DNA from: Marinicella marina
GTDB lineage: Bacteria > Pseudomonadota > Gammaproteobacteria > Xanthomonadales > Marinicellaceae
Assembly: GCF_030065545.1 (NCBI RefSeq)
Contig: NZ_JASJNC010000002.1
Span: 248,001 to 312,000 of the forward strand
Direction of reading: 5' to 3'
DNA: 64,000 nucleotides
The position numbers were made by a program, and so were the translations under genes. The number at the start of each line of letters is the position of its first letter. Positions within the stretch are counted from its first letter, which is position 1. Below are positions 33,948-42,852 of the stretch, piece by piece. Below the pieces are notes generated by a model. The model had not been told where the DNA came from and did not search any database. It saw only the letters and a list, made by a program, of their open reading frames with translations.

Positions 33948-35603
33948 ATGCCATCCATGAAAATACTCAACGACATCAGGTTTGACAACATCAAAGGCGA
34001 TGTTTTTGGCGGCTTGACTGCGGCCATTGTCTCGTTGCCTTTGGCCTTGGCTTTTGGTGTGGCATCTGGCGCAGGTCCGGTTGCTGGCCTGTATGGTGCG
34101 GTCTTGGTGGGTCTGTTGGCGGCTTTATTTGGTGGCACATCTACCCTGATTTCTGAACCCACTGGACCGATGACGGTGGTGATGACAGCCGTTCTCACAT
34201 CAATGATGGCAGCCAATCCCGATAATGGCATGGCCATGGCATTTACTGTGGTGATGATTGCTGGGGTATTCCAAATCACTTTGGGTGCCTTGAAGCTGGG
34301 TAAATACATCACTCTGATGCCTTACAGTGTGATTTCTGGTTTTATGTCGGGTATCGGCGTAATTCTTATCTTGCTGCAACTGGCACCCTTTATGGGACAG
34401 GCCACGCCGCCCGGTGGGGTGAGTGCCACTTTATTTGCTTTGCCTGAGTTGTGGCAAAACATAGAGCCAGTTGAGACCATCTTAGGCTGTTTGACGCTGG
34501 CGGTGTTGTTTTTGGTGCCGAAAAAATGGGCCAACTTTCTACCACCACCTTTGTTGGCATTGGTGGTGGGTACCTTGGTTTCGATTTGGTTTTTTACCGA
34601 TACTGAGATCAGGCGCATCGGTGAAATTCCTTTGGGCTTGCCGTCTTTGATCATACCGACATTCACTGCCGATCAAATCACTTCGATGGTCTTGGATGGG
34701 ATTGTTCTGGGCACACTAGGCTGTATTGATGCCTTGTTAACCGCCATGATTTCCGACAGCTTGACGCGCCAAGAACACAAGTCGGATAAGGAATTGGTCG
34801 GGCAGGGTGTGGGAAATTTAGTTTCTGGTTTATTTGGTGGTTTACCTGGAGCCGGTGCCACCATGGGTACAGTGGTTAACATCCAAAGTGGCGCCAAAAC
34901 GGCTTTATCTGGCGTGGTCCGTGCTTTGATACTGTTGGTGGTGATATTTGGTGCCGCCAAGCTAACCGCCAATATTCCACTGGCAGTGTTGGCCGGTATT
35001 GCCATCAAAGTGGGTATCAACATACTTGATTGGAGTTTCGTCAAGCGCGCTCACCGGGTGAATTGGGAAGCTGCTGGCATCATGTATGGGGTGATGTTTC
35101 TGACTATATTTGTTGATTTGATAGTGGCGGTGGGTTTGGGCGTTTTTATTGCCAACATCATTACCATCGAACAACTCAGTGCACTGCAAGCCAAAAACGT
35201 CAAATCAATCAGTGATTCTGATGATCATATCAGCATGAATGACGACGAAAAGTCTGTATTGAGAGCGGTCAATGATAAAATCTTAGTGATGTATCTGAGT
35301 GGGCCAATGATTTTTGGTGTATCCAAAGCGATTGCTAGAGAGCATCGCGCCATTGAAAACTATGAATCTGTACTGTTAGATTTATCTGATGTGCCACACA
35401 TGGACACCACGGTATCATTGGCGATTGAAAATGTCATCAAACAAGCGGTCGAACTGAATAAACAGGTTTACATGGTCAAGCCAGGTAAGCACGCTTTTGC
35501 GACATTGGAAAAGCTAGCGGTTTTTGAAATGATGCCTTTGAACCACGTAAAATCCAGCCGGAAAGAAGCTTTAGAATTAGCTAAAAATGATTTACTCATT
35601 TAA
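33948..35603 (+). CDS. SulP-family anion transporter with STAS domain
   Basis: This 551-aa inner-membrane transporter has about 12-14 membrane segments: the SulP opening FGGLTAAIVSLPLALAFG near residue 20, and SEPTGPMTVVMTAV near 65. A C-terminal STAS domain (about 440-545) has VLLDLSDVPHMDTTVSLAIE near 480. SulP proteins move sulfate, bicarbonate or other anions with Na+ or H+. No carbonic anhydrase or sulfur gene is adjacent, so the substrate is open. An in-frame ATG three codons later is a possible alternative start. Confidence 0.92.
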   Translation: MPSMKILNDIRFDNIKGDVFGGLTAAIVSLPLALAFGVASGAGPVAGLYGAVLVGLLAALFGGTSTLISEPTGPMTVVMTAVLTSMMAANPDNGMAMAFTVVMIAGVFQITLGALKLGKYITLMPYSVISGFMSGIGVILILLQLAPFMGQATPPGGVSATLFALPELWQNIEPVETILGCLTLAVLFLVPKKWANFLPPPLLALVVGTLVSIWFFTDTEIRRIGEIPLGLPSLIIPTFTADQITSMVLDGIVLGTLGCIDALLTAMISDSLTRQEHKSDKELVGQGVGNLVSGLFGGLPGAGATMGTVVNIQSGAKTALSGVVRALILLVVIFGAAKLTANIPLAVLAGIAIKVGINILDWSFVKRAHRVNWEAAGIMYGVMFLTIFVDLIVAVGLGVFIANIITIEQLSALQAKNVKSISDSDDHISMNDDEKSVLRAVNDKILVMYLSGPMIFGVSKAIAREHRAIENYESVLLDLSDVPHMDTTVSLAIENVIKQAVELNKQVYMVKPGKHAFATLEKLAVFEMMPLNHVKSSRKEALELAKNDLLI

Positions 35604-35726
35604 CATTCAATCTGCTATTTGTTTGATCGCCATCTATTGATCGTTGATTGGCAGGAGGTTTTGGGTAAAACAAGGATTTAGTTATGTGTTATTGTATTGG
35701 CCAAAATAACAGTAAAGGTGGAATTC

Positions 35727-38654
35727 ATGATTAAATTTATCTCAGGGTTAGCAGTAAAAACTTTGTTTTTTACAGTGCTTCTTTTCAGTCATACCAGTCA
35801 AGCTGCTATTAAAATGACGCCGACACCACTGGAGGGTTTGGATTACAACAAGGCTTTACTGACAGGTGATTACGATGATTCCATCCCCACACCCGAGTCA
35901 ATCCTCGGCTTTGCAGTGGGTCAGCGAACTGCCACGCCAGAACAAATAGCAGAGGCAGTTAATCAATGGCATAAAGCCAGCCCGAAAATGCAACTCATTG
36001 AATATGCGCGATCACATGAGAACCGGCCGCTGTATTACGCTTTGATTTCTACCCCAAATAATTTAGCCAGAGTTGATGAGGTCAAAGCGGACTTGGCTAA
36101 ATTAGCTGATCCAAAAGGACTCAGTGCCACTGATGCCGATGAAATCATCGCAAGATTACCAGCAGTTTCATGGATGGCCTATTCGATACATGGTAATGAA
36201 TCATCTGGTTCGGATGCGGCACTGGCTGCTATCTATCATTTGATTGCTTCTGAAGCAGATGACATCAAAGAACTGTTGCAGCAAAGTATTGTTATCATCG
36301 ACCCATCGATGAATCCAGATGGCCGAGCTCGTTTTACCAAAGGCCTGCAACAAGCCCGAGGCATTGCACCTAATGTCGATAACCAATCTTTGTTGCATTC
36401 TGGTACTTGGCCTTATGGCAGGACCAATCATTATTTATTTGACTTAAATCGTGACTTCATTTTAGGGGTGCACCCAGAAACCATTGGTCGCGTGAAGGCC
36501 ATCAATCAATGGTACCCTCAATTGATGATTGATGGCCATGAAATGGGTTCACAAAGTACTTATTTATTTTCACCTTCAAGAGAGCCGATTAATAAAAACA
36601 TGTCTGCGGCGACAAAAAAGTGGGGCAACATTTTTGCCGATGATCAAGCGGCATCATTTGACGATGAAAATTGGCCATACTTTACTGGAGAATGGTTTGA
36701 AAACTTGTACCCAGGTTACTCCAGCTATGCTGAGTTTCGAGGCAGTGTTCATATCTTGTATGAACAAGCACGCATAGCTGAGGATGGCGTTCGCCAAGCC
36801 AATGGCAGAATTGTTACTTACCAAGAGTCTGTGCATCACCAATTGGTCAGCACCATCACCAATTTAAAAACCCTGGCCAAACATTCAAAAGAGATGTATC
36901 GAGACTTCCTGAAAGATCGAAGAAAAAGCATTTCATCTGACAGTGTATATGCCAATACCACCTTTGCCTTACCGCCTAATAAAAACAGCCAACGCATGCA
37001 AGGGTTTATTGATTTGATGGAATTACAAGGTTTTGAGTTGTTTACTTTATCGAAGGAAACTACTTTTTCTGATGCCAGCAATCAACTCGGTGATAAGGTC
37101 AAGGCCAAGCTGCCTAAGGGCTCGCTGATCATCAGAAACAGACAGCCAGAGGCTCGGTTACTGGCAGCCATCTTGGAGTTTGATGTGAAATTGGATGATA
37201 AAGTGCTGGTTGAAGAGCGACAAAATGTGCTGCGAGACGGCGGCAGCATCATGTATGACACCACTGCTTGGAACCTAACCATGATGCATGGCCTTGAGGC
37301 TTACACCATCAATGATTTTGTTGACACCAATATAGCGCCCTACCAAGCACCCGAGCAACCAGTTGCCTTGATCAACAAACCCAATGCCATTGCCTATGTC
37401 ATTGATGGCGCCGATGATGCCTCAGTGGGTGCTGCTGCTCAAATCATGGAACAAGGCGTTAAGGTCAGAATTTTGGATAAAGCAACTGCTTTAGATGGTC
37501 ATCAATTTTCCAGAGGTTCAGTGGTTATTAACCGCTACGATAACGAGTTTTTCAAAGGCGATTTAACATCAATCATTGAGGCTACGGCGACTAAGATGGC
37601 AGTGAGTGCTGTGGCCATCAACAGTGGTCTAGGCAAAGGGGATTTGCCTGATATTGGTGGTTCTCATTTTCGTTTACTTGAAAAACCAGAAATTGCCATA
37701 CTGTCACATGGCAGTGTCAATTTTTATGACTTCGGCACGATTTGGCACAGCATAGATTCGAATTTAGGCATCAGGCATTCACACCTTGATTTCAATACTT
37801 TTAATTTCAATGACCTCAGGCGCTATAACACTTTGGTTATTCCTGATATGTTTTATGGCAAGCTGGATAAGAATAAAGTGGCTGCGCTAAAAACATGGGT
37901 TGAAGCGGGTGGTACATTGATTGCCATTGATGGGTCCATCAGCAGCATCACAGATGTGGCCGCCAAACTCAGCGGTGTGCGCCAAATCGGTGATACTTTT
38001 AAAGACATCACCAAATATGACCAAGCCCTACAAAGGGAATGGCTGGCGCAACAAGATGAATACCCAGAAGTCAAAAAAGCCTGGTCCAATGAAGTGACCG
38101 ATGAAATCAATTACCCATGGCATACAAAAGACAAACCAGTTGCTGAATCCTTGCTTAAAAAACAAGATGATTGGTTGCGGGAATTTGCGCCATCTGGGGC
38201 GATTGTCGCTGCCCGTACTGATGAAAAGCATTGGTTAACTTTTGGTGCGCCACCCGTTCTTCCGGTTCTGGTATCAAACAACCCAGTATTGATGTCTGAT
38301 GGTTCAGCCGATGCCGTAGTAAGAATGGGCGTCTATGAAAAAATGTCTCAATCAGATTGGAATAAGGTCAAAGCATCTTTTAAAGATCAACCGGTCATTC
38401 GCAAAGCAGGTTGGTCAACTTTACCCGATGAATACCGGCTGAAACTGCGCATGAGTGGTTTACTGTGGCCAGAAGCGAGTCAAAGAATAGCGAATTCAGC
38501 CTATTTAACCCGTGAAGCCAAAGGCAATGGTCAAATCATCTTGTTTGCCAGCCAACCCGTTTTCAGGGGTTCCACCAAAAGCACCAATAGATTGCTGCTC
38601 AATGCGCTGGTTTATGGTTCTGGATTGGGCACCAATGTGACCATTAAAAATTAG
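35727..38654 (+). CDS. Secreted M14-family zinc carboxypeptidase
   Basis: I choose the ATG at 35727 because AGGTGG lies upstream and a signal peptide (MIKFISGLAVKTLFFTVLLFSHTSQA) follows. The 975-aa enzyme has an N-terminal M14 domain with the zinc pair in SIHGNESSGSDAA near residue 156 (H-x2-E) and a substrate-binding region DPSMNPDGRARF near 192. A conserved histidine in DGHEMGSQ near 270 is also visible. The C-terminal part holds a class I glutamine-amidotransferase-like fold (VIPDMFYGKL; AGGTLIAIDGS near 725). Such proteins are large exopeptidases of peptide-using marine bacteria. It has its own terminator. Confidence 0.9.
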   Translation: MIKFISGLAVKTLFFTVLLFSHTSQAAIKMTPTPLEGLDYNKALLTGDYDDSIPTPESILGFAVGQRTATPEQIAEAVNQWHKASPKMQLIEYARSHENRPLYYALISTPNNLARVDEVKADLAKLADPKGLSATDADEIIARLPAVSWMAYSIHGNESSGSDAALAAIYHLIASEADDIKELLQQSIVIIDPSMNPDGRARFTKGLQQARGIAPNVDNQSLLHSGTWPYGRTNHYLFDLNRDFILGVHPETIGRVKAINQWYPQLMIDGHEMGSQSTYLFSPSREPINKNMSAATKKWGNIFADDQAASFDDENWPYFTGEWFENLYPGYSSYAEFRGSVHILYEQARIAEDGVRQANGRIVTYQESVHHQLVSTITNLKTLAKHSKEMYRDFLKDRRKSISSDSVYANTTFALPPNKNSQRMQGFIDLMELQGFELFTLSKETTFSDASNQLGDKVKAKLPKGSLIIRNRQPEARLLAAILEFDVKLDDKVLVEERQNVLRDGGSIMYDTTAWNLTMMHGLEAYTINDFVDTNIAPYQAPEQPVALINKPNAIAYVIDGADDASVGAAAQIMEQGVKVRILDKATALDGHQFSRGSVVINRYDNEFFKGDLTSIIEATATKMAVSAVAINSGLGKGDLPDIGGSHFRLLEKPEIAILSHGSVNFYDFGTIWHSIDSNLGIRHSHLDFNTFNFNDLRRYNTLVIPDMFYGKLDKNKVAALKTWVEAGGTLIAIDGSISSITDVAAKLSGVRQIGDTFKDITKYDQALQREWLAQQDEYPEVKKAWSNEVTDEINYPWHTKDKPVAESLLKKQDDWLREFAPSGAIVAARTDEKHWLTFGAPPVLPVLVSNNPVLMSDGSADAVVRMGVYEKMSQSDWNKVKASFKDQPVIRKAGWSTLPDEYRLKLRMSGLLWPEASQRIANSAYLTREAKGNGQIILFASQPVFRGSTKSTNRLLLNALVYGSGLGTNVTIKN

Positions 38655-38684
38655 GCTTTATTAAGTAAACCAAGCCCAACTGTA

Positions 38685-38711
38685 AAAGTGGTCATGTGCT
38701 GTGACCACTTT
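38685..38711 (+). terminator. Terminator of the M14 peptidase gene
   Basis: A perfect 10-bp stem (AAAGTGGTCA / TGACCACTTT) with a 7-nt loop is followed by GATTTT, 30 bp after the stop. It also separates the convergent exporter gene. Confidence 0.8.
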
Positions 38712-38751
38712 GATTTTAGCTGCTGATTTTATTGGTCTGATGTGTGTTGAA

Positions 38752-39240
38752 CTATTTAAAAATAACCGCGCTGACGGCGTAAAAGATGGCCATACAACCG
38801 GAGAACAGCGAGCTGATTAAGAAACGTTGTTTCATAGGCACTTTGTTTTGAATCAAATAATTAACCACCACCGACACTGGCATGCCATAGACAAACGATT
38901 GCCACGCTGTTCCAAGCACCCCCCAAGTAATGGCCTGCTGATTCAGTAGGTATATAAAACACATGTGGCGGGCAATCCACAACGGGTTGAAATAGGCCAC
39001 TGTCATCAGGGTTTTGTACCAGTTGCCCATGGTGTGGCTCATTTTTTGGCTTTTGGCTTGAATCCAAGCAAAATAGCTGGGAATTTCAACCGCGTAAACG
39101 CTGGTGCCAATCAGGCTCATACCGACCAGGCGCAACCAGCTGAATTCACCGAGTATCAGCGCCGCTATGGTATCAAAGACACCAAAGGTGATGGCACCTT
39201 TGAGGCTTTCGGTGCGACTGAATAAAAATTTAAATGCCAT
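38752..39240 (-). CDS. Integral membrane protein, AlaE-like L-alanine exporter candidate
   Basis: This 162-aa inner-membrane protein (from ATG 39240; an in-frame TTG 10 codons upstream is less likely) has four hydrophobic segments. The order and spacing, FDTIAALILGEFSWLRLVG near residue 21 then YFNPLWIARH near 84 and VVVNYLIQNKVPMKQRF near 130, resemble the AlaE family of alanine exporters (about 150 aa, four segments). The match is by pattern and not strong. It is a single gene. Confidence 0.5.
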   Translation of the reverse strand: MAFKFLFSRTESLKGAITFGVFDTIAALILGEFSWLRLVGMSLIGTSVYAVEIPSYFAWIQAKSQKMSHTMGNWYKTLMTVAYFNPLWIARHMCFIYLLNQQAITWGVLGTAWQSFVYGMPVSVVVNYLIQNKVPMKQRFLISSLFSGCMAIFYAVSAVIFK

Positions 39241-39336
39241 GCTTTTTAAGTTGCTTGCTGCGTGAATCAAAAACCAGCAAGGTTACCCAAAATAGCCAAA
39301 AAATGATAGCTGTAATTCAATAAATGAATGCGTTAA

Positions 39337-40581
39337 TCAATCATCATAATCAAAGTCAGCACGAAAGATTATGTCCAAATTCAATTCTACCGAACCGCTT
39401 TCACAAAACGCGCCATCAGGTCTGAACGCGCCACGCTGGTCATACTCAAGGACATCATTGGTGGCAGAAATACAGGCGCTGAGGGGCACCATGTCAACAG
39501 CAGGACTGTTCACTGCGGGTAAAAAAGTGTCAGTGAAACCGCCATTATTAGTCAAGCTGGCTAGCAGGGCATCGGTCATTTCAAGATCACCCACAGCGGA
39601 GAATTCACAACTGGCATCACTGACGATGTTGTAACCAGATGATGTGGGTTTGTCACCGGCTTGACAGTTATCAATGAAGCCGCCATCAGGTGTCCAAAGA
39701 ATCGAGCTTTGGATGTCCAACACATCGCTGCCATCGAAACTGAAATGTGACAGGTTTTGACCTGATTCAGAAACAAAAGTACTGAAACGGATTTTTGCAC
39801 CACCATTGGTTGTTCTGATGCCGCCGCCCTCATTGTTGGTGACGGTTGAATTGGTCATCGACATGAAACCTTGTTCAATTTCAATGGCTTTACCACCGTT
39901 GTCATTGCCAGTGAAAGTAGATGCGGTAATGAACATCTCACAGCGGGAACAGAAAATAGCGGGTCCCCAGATGTTGGTGAAGCCCAAATCCTCGGTGAAG
40001 TTATCTTTAAACACGGTGTTGTGGATATTAATGTCTGCTCCTAAGGTAGCGAATAATCCACCACCGGTGTTGGCACTGTTGTTGGTGATGATGACTTGAT
40101 CGGTGAATAACTGCGTGCTCACATCATTGACTTTAATGGCACCACCGCCATTGTTATCCGCGGTGGCTGCTCTGCCGCCGGTGAGGGTCAGGTTTTTTAA
40201 GCTGAGACTGCGGCCATTGAACACTTCGAAAATGCGGTTGTTGCCATTGGCATTGATCACCGTTTCTGGGCCTGAACCAATGATGGTGATGTAGCCGGTT
40301 GTTACATCAAGGTCGCCTGCTGCAGCCGTGTCATCATCACCCAACAGGGTTAATTCATGGATGTTGGGCCCCAGCTCGATGGTGTGCAAGCCGCCCAGCG
40401 CATTGGCTTCCATGATGGCCGCACGCAAACTACAAAAGCCAAAACCGATGGGTATTTCACAAATGCCATCACCAGGGTTGTTATCAACTTCGTCACTCAG
40501 CACAATCACTTGAAAGGTTAAGGCCGTCGTTTGTTGTAACCACAACAGCATCAGAAGGGACAATATCAATTTAGATTTCAT
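39337..40581 (-). CDS. CSLREA-type secreted beta-helix protein with FDYDD tail
   Basis: This 414-aa secreted protein starts at ATG 40581 with a signal peptide (MKSKLILSLLMLLWLQQTTAL). A CSLREA-like motif (FCSLRAAIMEANA) lies near residue 51. A right-handed parallel beta-helix follows, rich in Asn/Gly repeats (LTLTGGRAATADNNGGG; TNNSANTGGG; STVTNNEGG). The C-terminus is DIIFRADFDYDD, a variant of the D-x-x-F-x-x-[GD]-F-[DQ] tail seen on other exported proteins in the window. The role may be adhesion or surface display. No catalytic motif is visible. Confidence 0.8.
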   Translation of the reverse strand: MKSKLILSLLMLLWLQQTTALTFQVIVLSDEVDNNPGDGICEIPIGFGFCSLRAAIMEANALGGLHTIELGPNIHELTLLGDDDTAAAGDLDVTTGYITIIGSGPETVINANGNNRIFEVFNGRSLSLKNLTLTGGRAATADNNGGGAIKVNDVSTQLFTDQVIITNNSANTGGGLFATLGADINIHNTVFKDNFTEDLGFTNIWGPAIFCSRCEMFITASTFTGNDNGGKAIEIEQGFMSMTNSTVTNNEGGGIRTTNGGAKIRFSTFVSESGQNLSHFSFDGSDVLDIQSSILWTPDGGFIDNCQAGDKPTSSGYNIVSDASCEFSAVGDLEMTDALLASLTNNGGFTDTFLPAVNSPAVDMVPLSACISATNDVLEYDQRGAFRPDGAFCESGSVELNLDIIFRADFDYDD

Positions 40582-40669
40582 GGTTTTTCTCACTCTTTGG
40601 ATATGACTTATTACGTCAAAGTGCAGGAAATCATGACATTTTATAATGATTTTTTTTGAGGTAAAAAAA

Positions 40670-40697
40670 AGCACCCAACTGCATTCAATTGGGTGCT
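40670..40697 (-). terminator. Terminator of the S9 peptidase gene
   Basis: AGCACCCAA / TTGGGTGCT forms a 9-bp stem, 10-nt loop, followed on the minus strand by eight T residues. It lies 33 bp after the peptidase stop. Confidence 0.9.
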
Positions 40698-40730
40698 CAA
40701 AGTGCTTAACTTGGGATAAGTTGAATGTCG

Positions 40731-42653
40731 TTACAGTGTTTCTTCCAACCAGCGGAAAAATTCACGCTGCCAAACGATGCCGTTTTGTGGGTTCAATACC
40801 CAATGGTTTTCCTCTGGGAAATACAACAAGCGACTCTTCAGTCCCAATAATTTAGCGGCTTGGAAGGCTTGGATGCCTTGTCCAATTGGTACCCGATAAT
40901 CTTTGCCGCCATGAATCACCAACATCGGCGTGTCCCAGTTGGCGACGAAGTTACTGGGGTTGAATTCGGCGTAGCCTTTTTGCGCGGCTGCGTTGTCTTG
41001 GTCCCAATATGGGCCGCCTAAATCATGGTTAACAAAAAACAATTCTTCGGTGGTGCCATACATGCTGCGAAAATCAAACACCCCATCATGTGAGATGAAT
41101 GTTTTGAAGCGTTTTTCGTGGTGGCCAGCCAGATAGAACACTGAGTAACCACCGAAGCTGGCACCAATGGCGCCCAGGCGGTCTTTATCAACATAGGACT
41201 CTTTGGCCACATCATCAATCGCATCCAGGTAATCTTGCATCGCGCCGCCACCCCAGTCTTTGCTGATGGCTTCATTCCAGGCCACACCATGACCTGGCAT
41301 GCCACGGCGATTCGGTGCCACAATAATGTACCCCTGCGAAGCCATCAACTGGAAGTTCCAGCGGAACGAATAGAATTGTGACAAGGGTGATTGAGGCCCG
41401 CCTTGGGCATACAGCAAAGTGGGGTACTTTTTGTCGGCATCAAAACCGGGTGGATAAATTACCCAAACCAACATTTCCTGACCATCTTGGGTGGTGACCA
41501 TGCGTTTTTTAACTGTAGGTAAATCAAGGTCAGCGTACATGGCTGTGTTGACTTCGGTCAATGCAGTCATTTGCTTGTCCTCAAGGTCAAAGCGATAGAT
41601 TTCTTTGGCGGCATTCATGCTGTTTCGCGTGATAATTAACTGACCATCGACTTCACCGACTATGCCATTGACGTCATATTGGCCACTGGTTAATTGCATC
41701 ACGGTGGGTAAATTTCTGCTGCTTACAGGCAGGTTCACCTGAAACAATTGAATGGTGCCTTGCGTGGGGGCGACAAAATAAATTTTCTCGCCATCCAAGC
41801 TCCATTTGAAGCTCCCTACCGTGCCGTTCCAGTGCGCCGTCAGGTTAATGAATTCCTTGCCTTGCATGATCATGATGTCATTTTTATCGGCTTCATAACC
41901 CGGCGTGTCCATGCGCAAGAAGGCCAGCTGGCCAGTTGATGAGAACGCCGGGCTTTTATCATAACCTGGGTTATCTGCGGTTAAGTTAGTGGTTTTTTTG
42001 CTGGCCAGGTTGTAGCGATAGATGTCGGTGTTGGTGCTGGTGACGTACGCGGTGCCCTGCAGTTTCTTACTCACATAGTAGATGTTTTCGCTTTCAGGGC
42101 CCCAGATATAGTCCTCATCACCACCAAAAGGTTTCAGTGGCGTGTTGAATGGCTGGTCGGCCATGATATCAATCTTATTTTCGGTTTTCAGGTCTTGGTA
42201 AAAAACGTGGTTGTAACTGCCATCATTCCAAGTGTCCCAATGGCGGTAATCCAGATCATCAAAGACATAGGCATTGGCCGCATCCAATGAATCATGGATG
42301 TCACTGGCGAGCACTTTTTCTAAAGTAACCGTTTCATGCAGCAGTCGCTTGCTGCCATCGGGTGATAAATTTTTATCAACAACCACACCTTGGTAGTTCT
42401 CTAATAGTTGGGTGCTGCCATCTGCGATTGAGACCTGGTAGACCTTGTTGTCAAAATCGTTGTTTTCCACACTCGGAATGGTGACTTTGTAAATGACATG
42501 CGTTTTGGCCTGATTGAGGCCCAAAGGACTGACTCGTTTGACCTCCCACAGTTTTTCAGGCGTCATCACCTCACTGGCAAAAGCTTGATTATTAGCTGAT
42601 AATCCCAACAGTGCCAGGGCACTGATTGTCAGCCATGTTTTTACTTGCATCAT
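40731..42653 (-). CDS. S9 prolyl-oligopeptidase-family peptidase, exported
   Basis: This 640-aa secreted serine peptidase starts at ATG 42653 (GAGGG upstream) with a signal peptide ending NQAFA. An N-terminal seven-bladed beta-propeller (about 30-360) is followed by an alpha/beta-hydrolase domain with the nucleophile in GASFGGYSVFY near residue 497. The catalytic Asp is in HGGKDYRVP near 580, and the His is in EENHW near 615. It belongs to the DPP IV/acylaminoacyl-peptidase branch and probably trims peptides in the periplasm or outside the cell. It has its own terminator. Confidence 0.92.
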   Translation of the reverse strand: MMQVKTWLTISALALLGLSANNQAFASEVMTPEKLWEVKRVSPLGLNQAKTHVIYKVTIPSVENNDFDNKVYQVSIADGSTQLLENYQGVVVDKNLSPDGSKRLLHETVTLEKVLASDIHDSLDAANAYVFDDLDYRHWDTWNDGSYNHVFYQDLKTENKIDIMADQPFNTPLKPFGGDEDYIWGPESENIYYVSKKLQGTAYVTSTNTDIYRYNLASKKTTNLTADNPGYDKSPAFSSTGQLAFLRMDTPGYEADKNDIMIMQGKEFINLTAHWNGTVGSFKWSLDGEKIYFVAPTQGTIQLFQVNLPVSSRNLPTVMQLTSGQYDVNGIVGEVDGQLIITRNSMNAAKEIYRFDLEDKQMTALTEVNTAMYADLDLPTVKKRMVTTQDGQEMLVWVIYPPGFDADKKYPTLLYAQGGPQSPLSQFYSFRWNFQLMASQGYIIVAPNRRGMPGHGVAWNEAISKDWGGGAMQDYLDAIDDVAKESYVDKDRLGAIGASFGGYSVFYLAGHHEKRFKTFISHDGVFDFRSMYGTTEELFFVNHDLGGPYWDQDNAAAQKGYAEFNPSNFVANWDTPMLVIHGGKDYRVPIGQGIQAFQAAKLLGLKSRLLYFPEENHWVLNPQNGIVWQREFFRWLEETL

Positions 42654-42852
42654 TAAAACCCTCATCAATAAATAAACAAGCAGATAGGGTACAAGATTTA
42701 CAGTGAAAAAGACATGGGTTTAGTTGCCATAATAATGATGTAAGATGGCTGCTGTTGAAGTGTAAGGCACTTGAAAGCAAAGAGGGTTCATTGGTTGAAA
42801 TAAAACGCAATCATATGGTAGTCTGTATATTTGATCTAATTCTTACCACTTA

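Noticed and set aside
33878-34312. A 144-codon minus-strand frame over the start of the SulP gene
   Set aside because: Thr/Pro/Ala-rich composition typical of the reverse of membrane-protein codons; the SulP frame is well supported.
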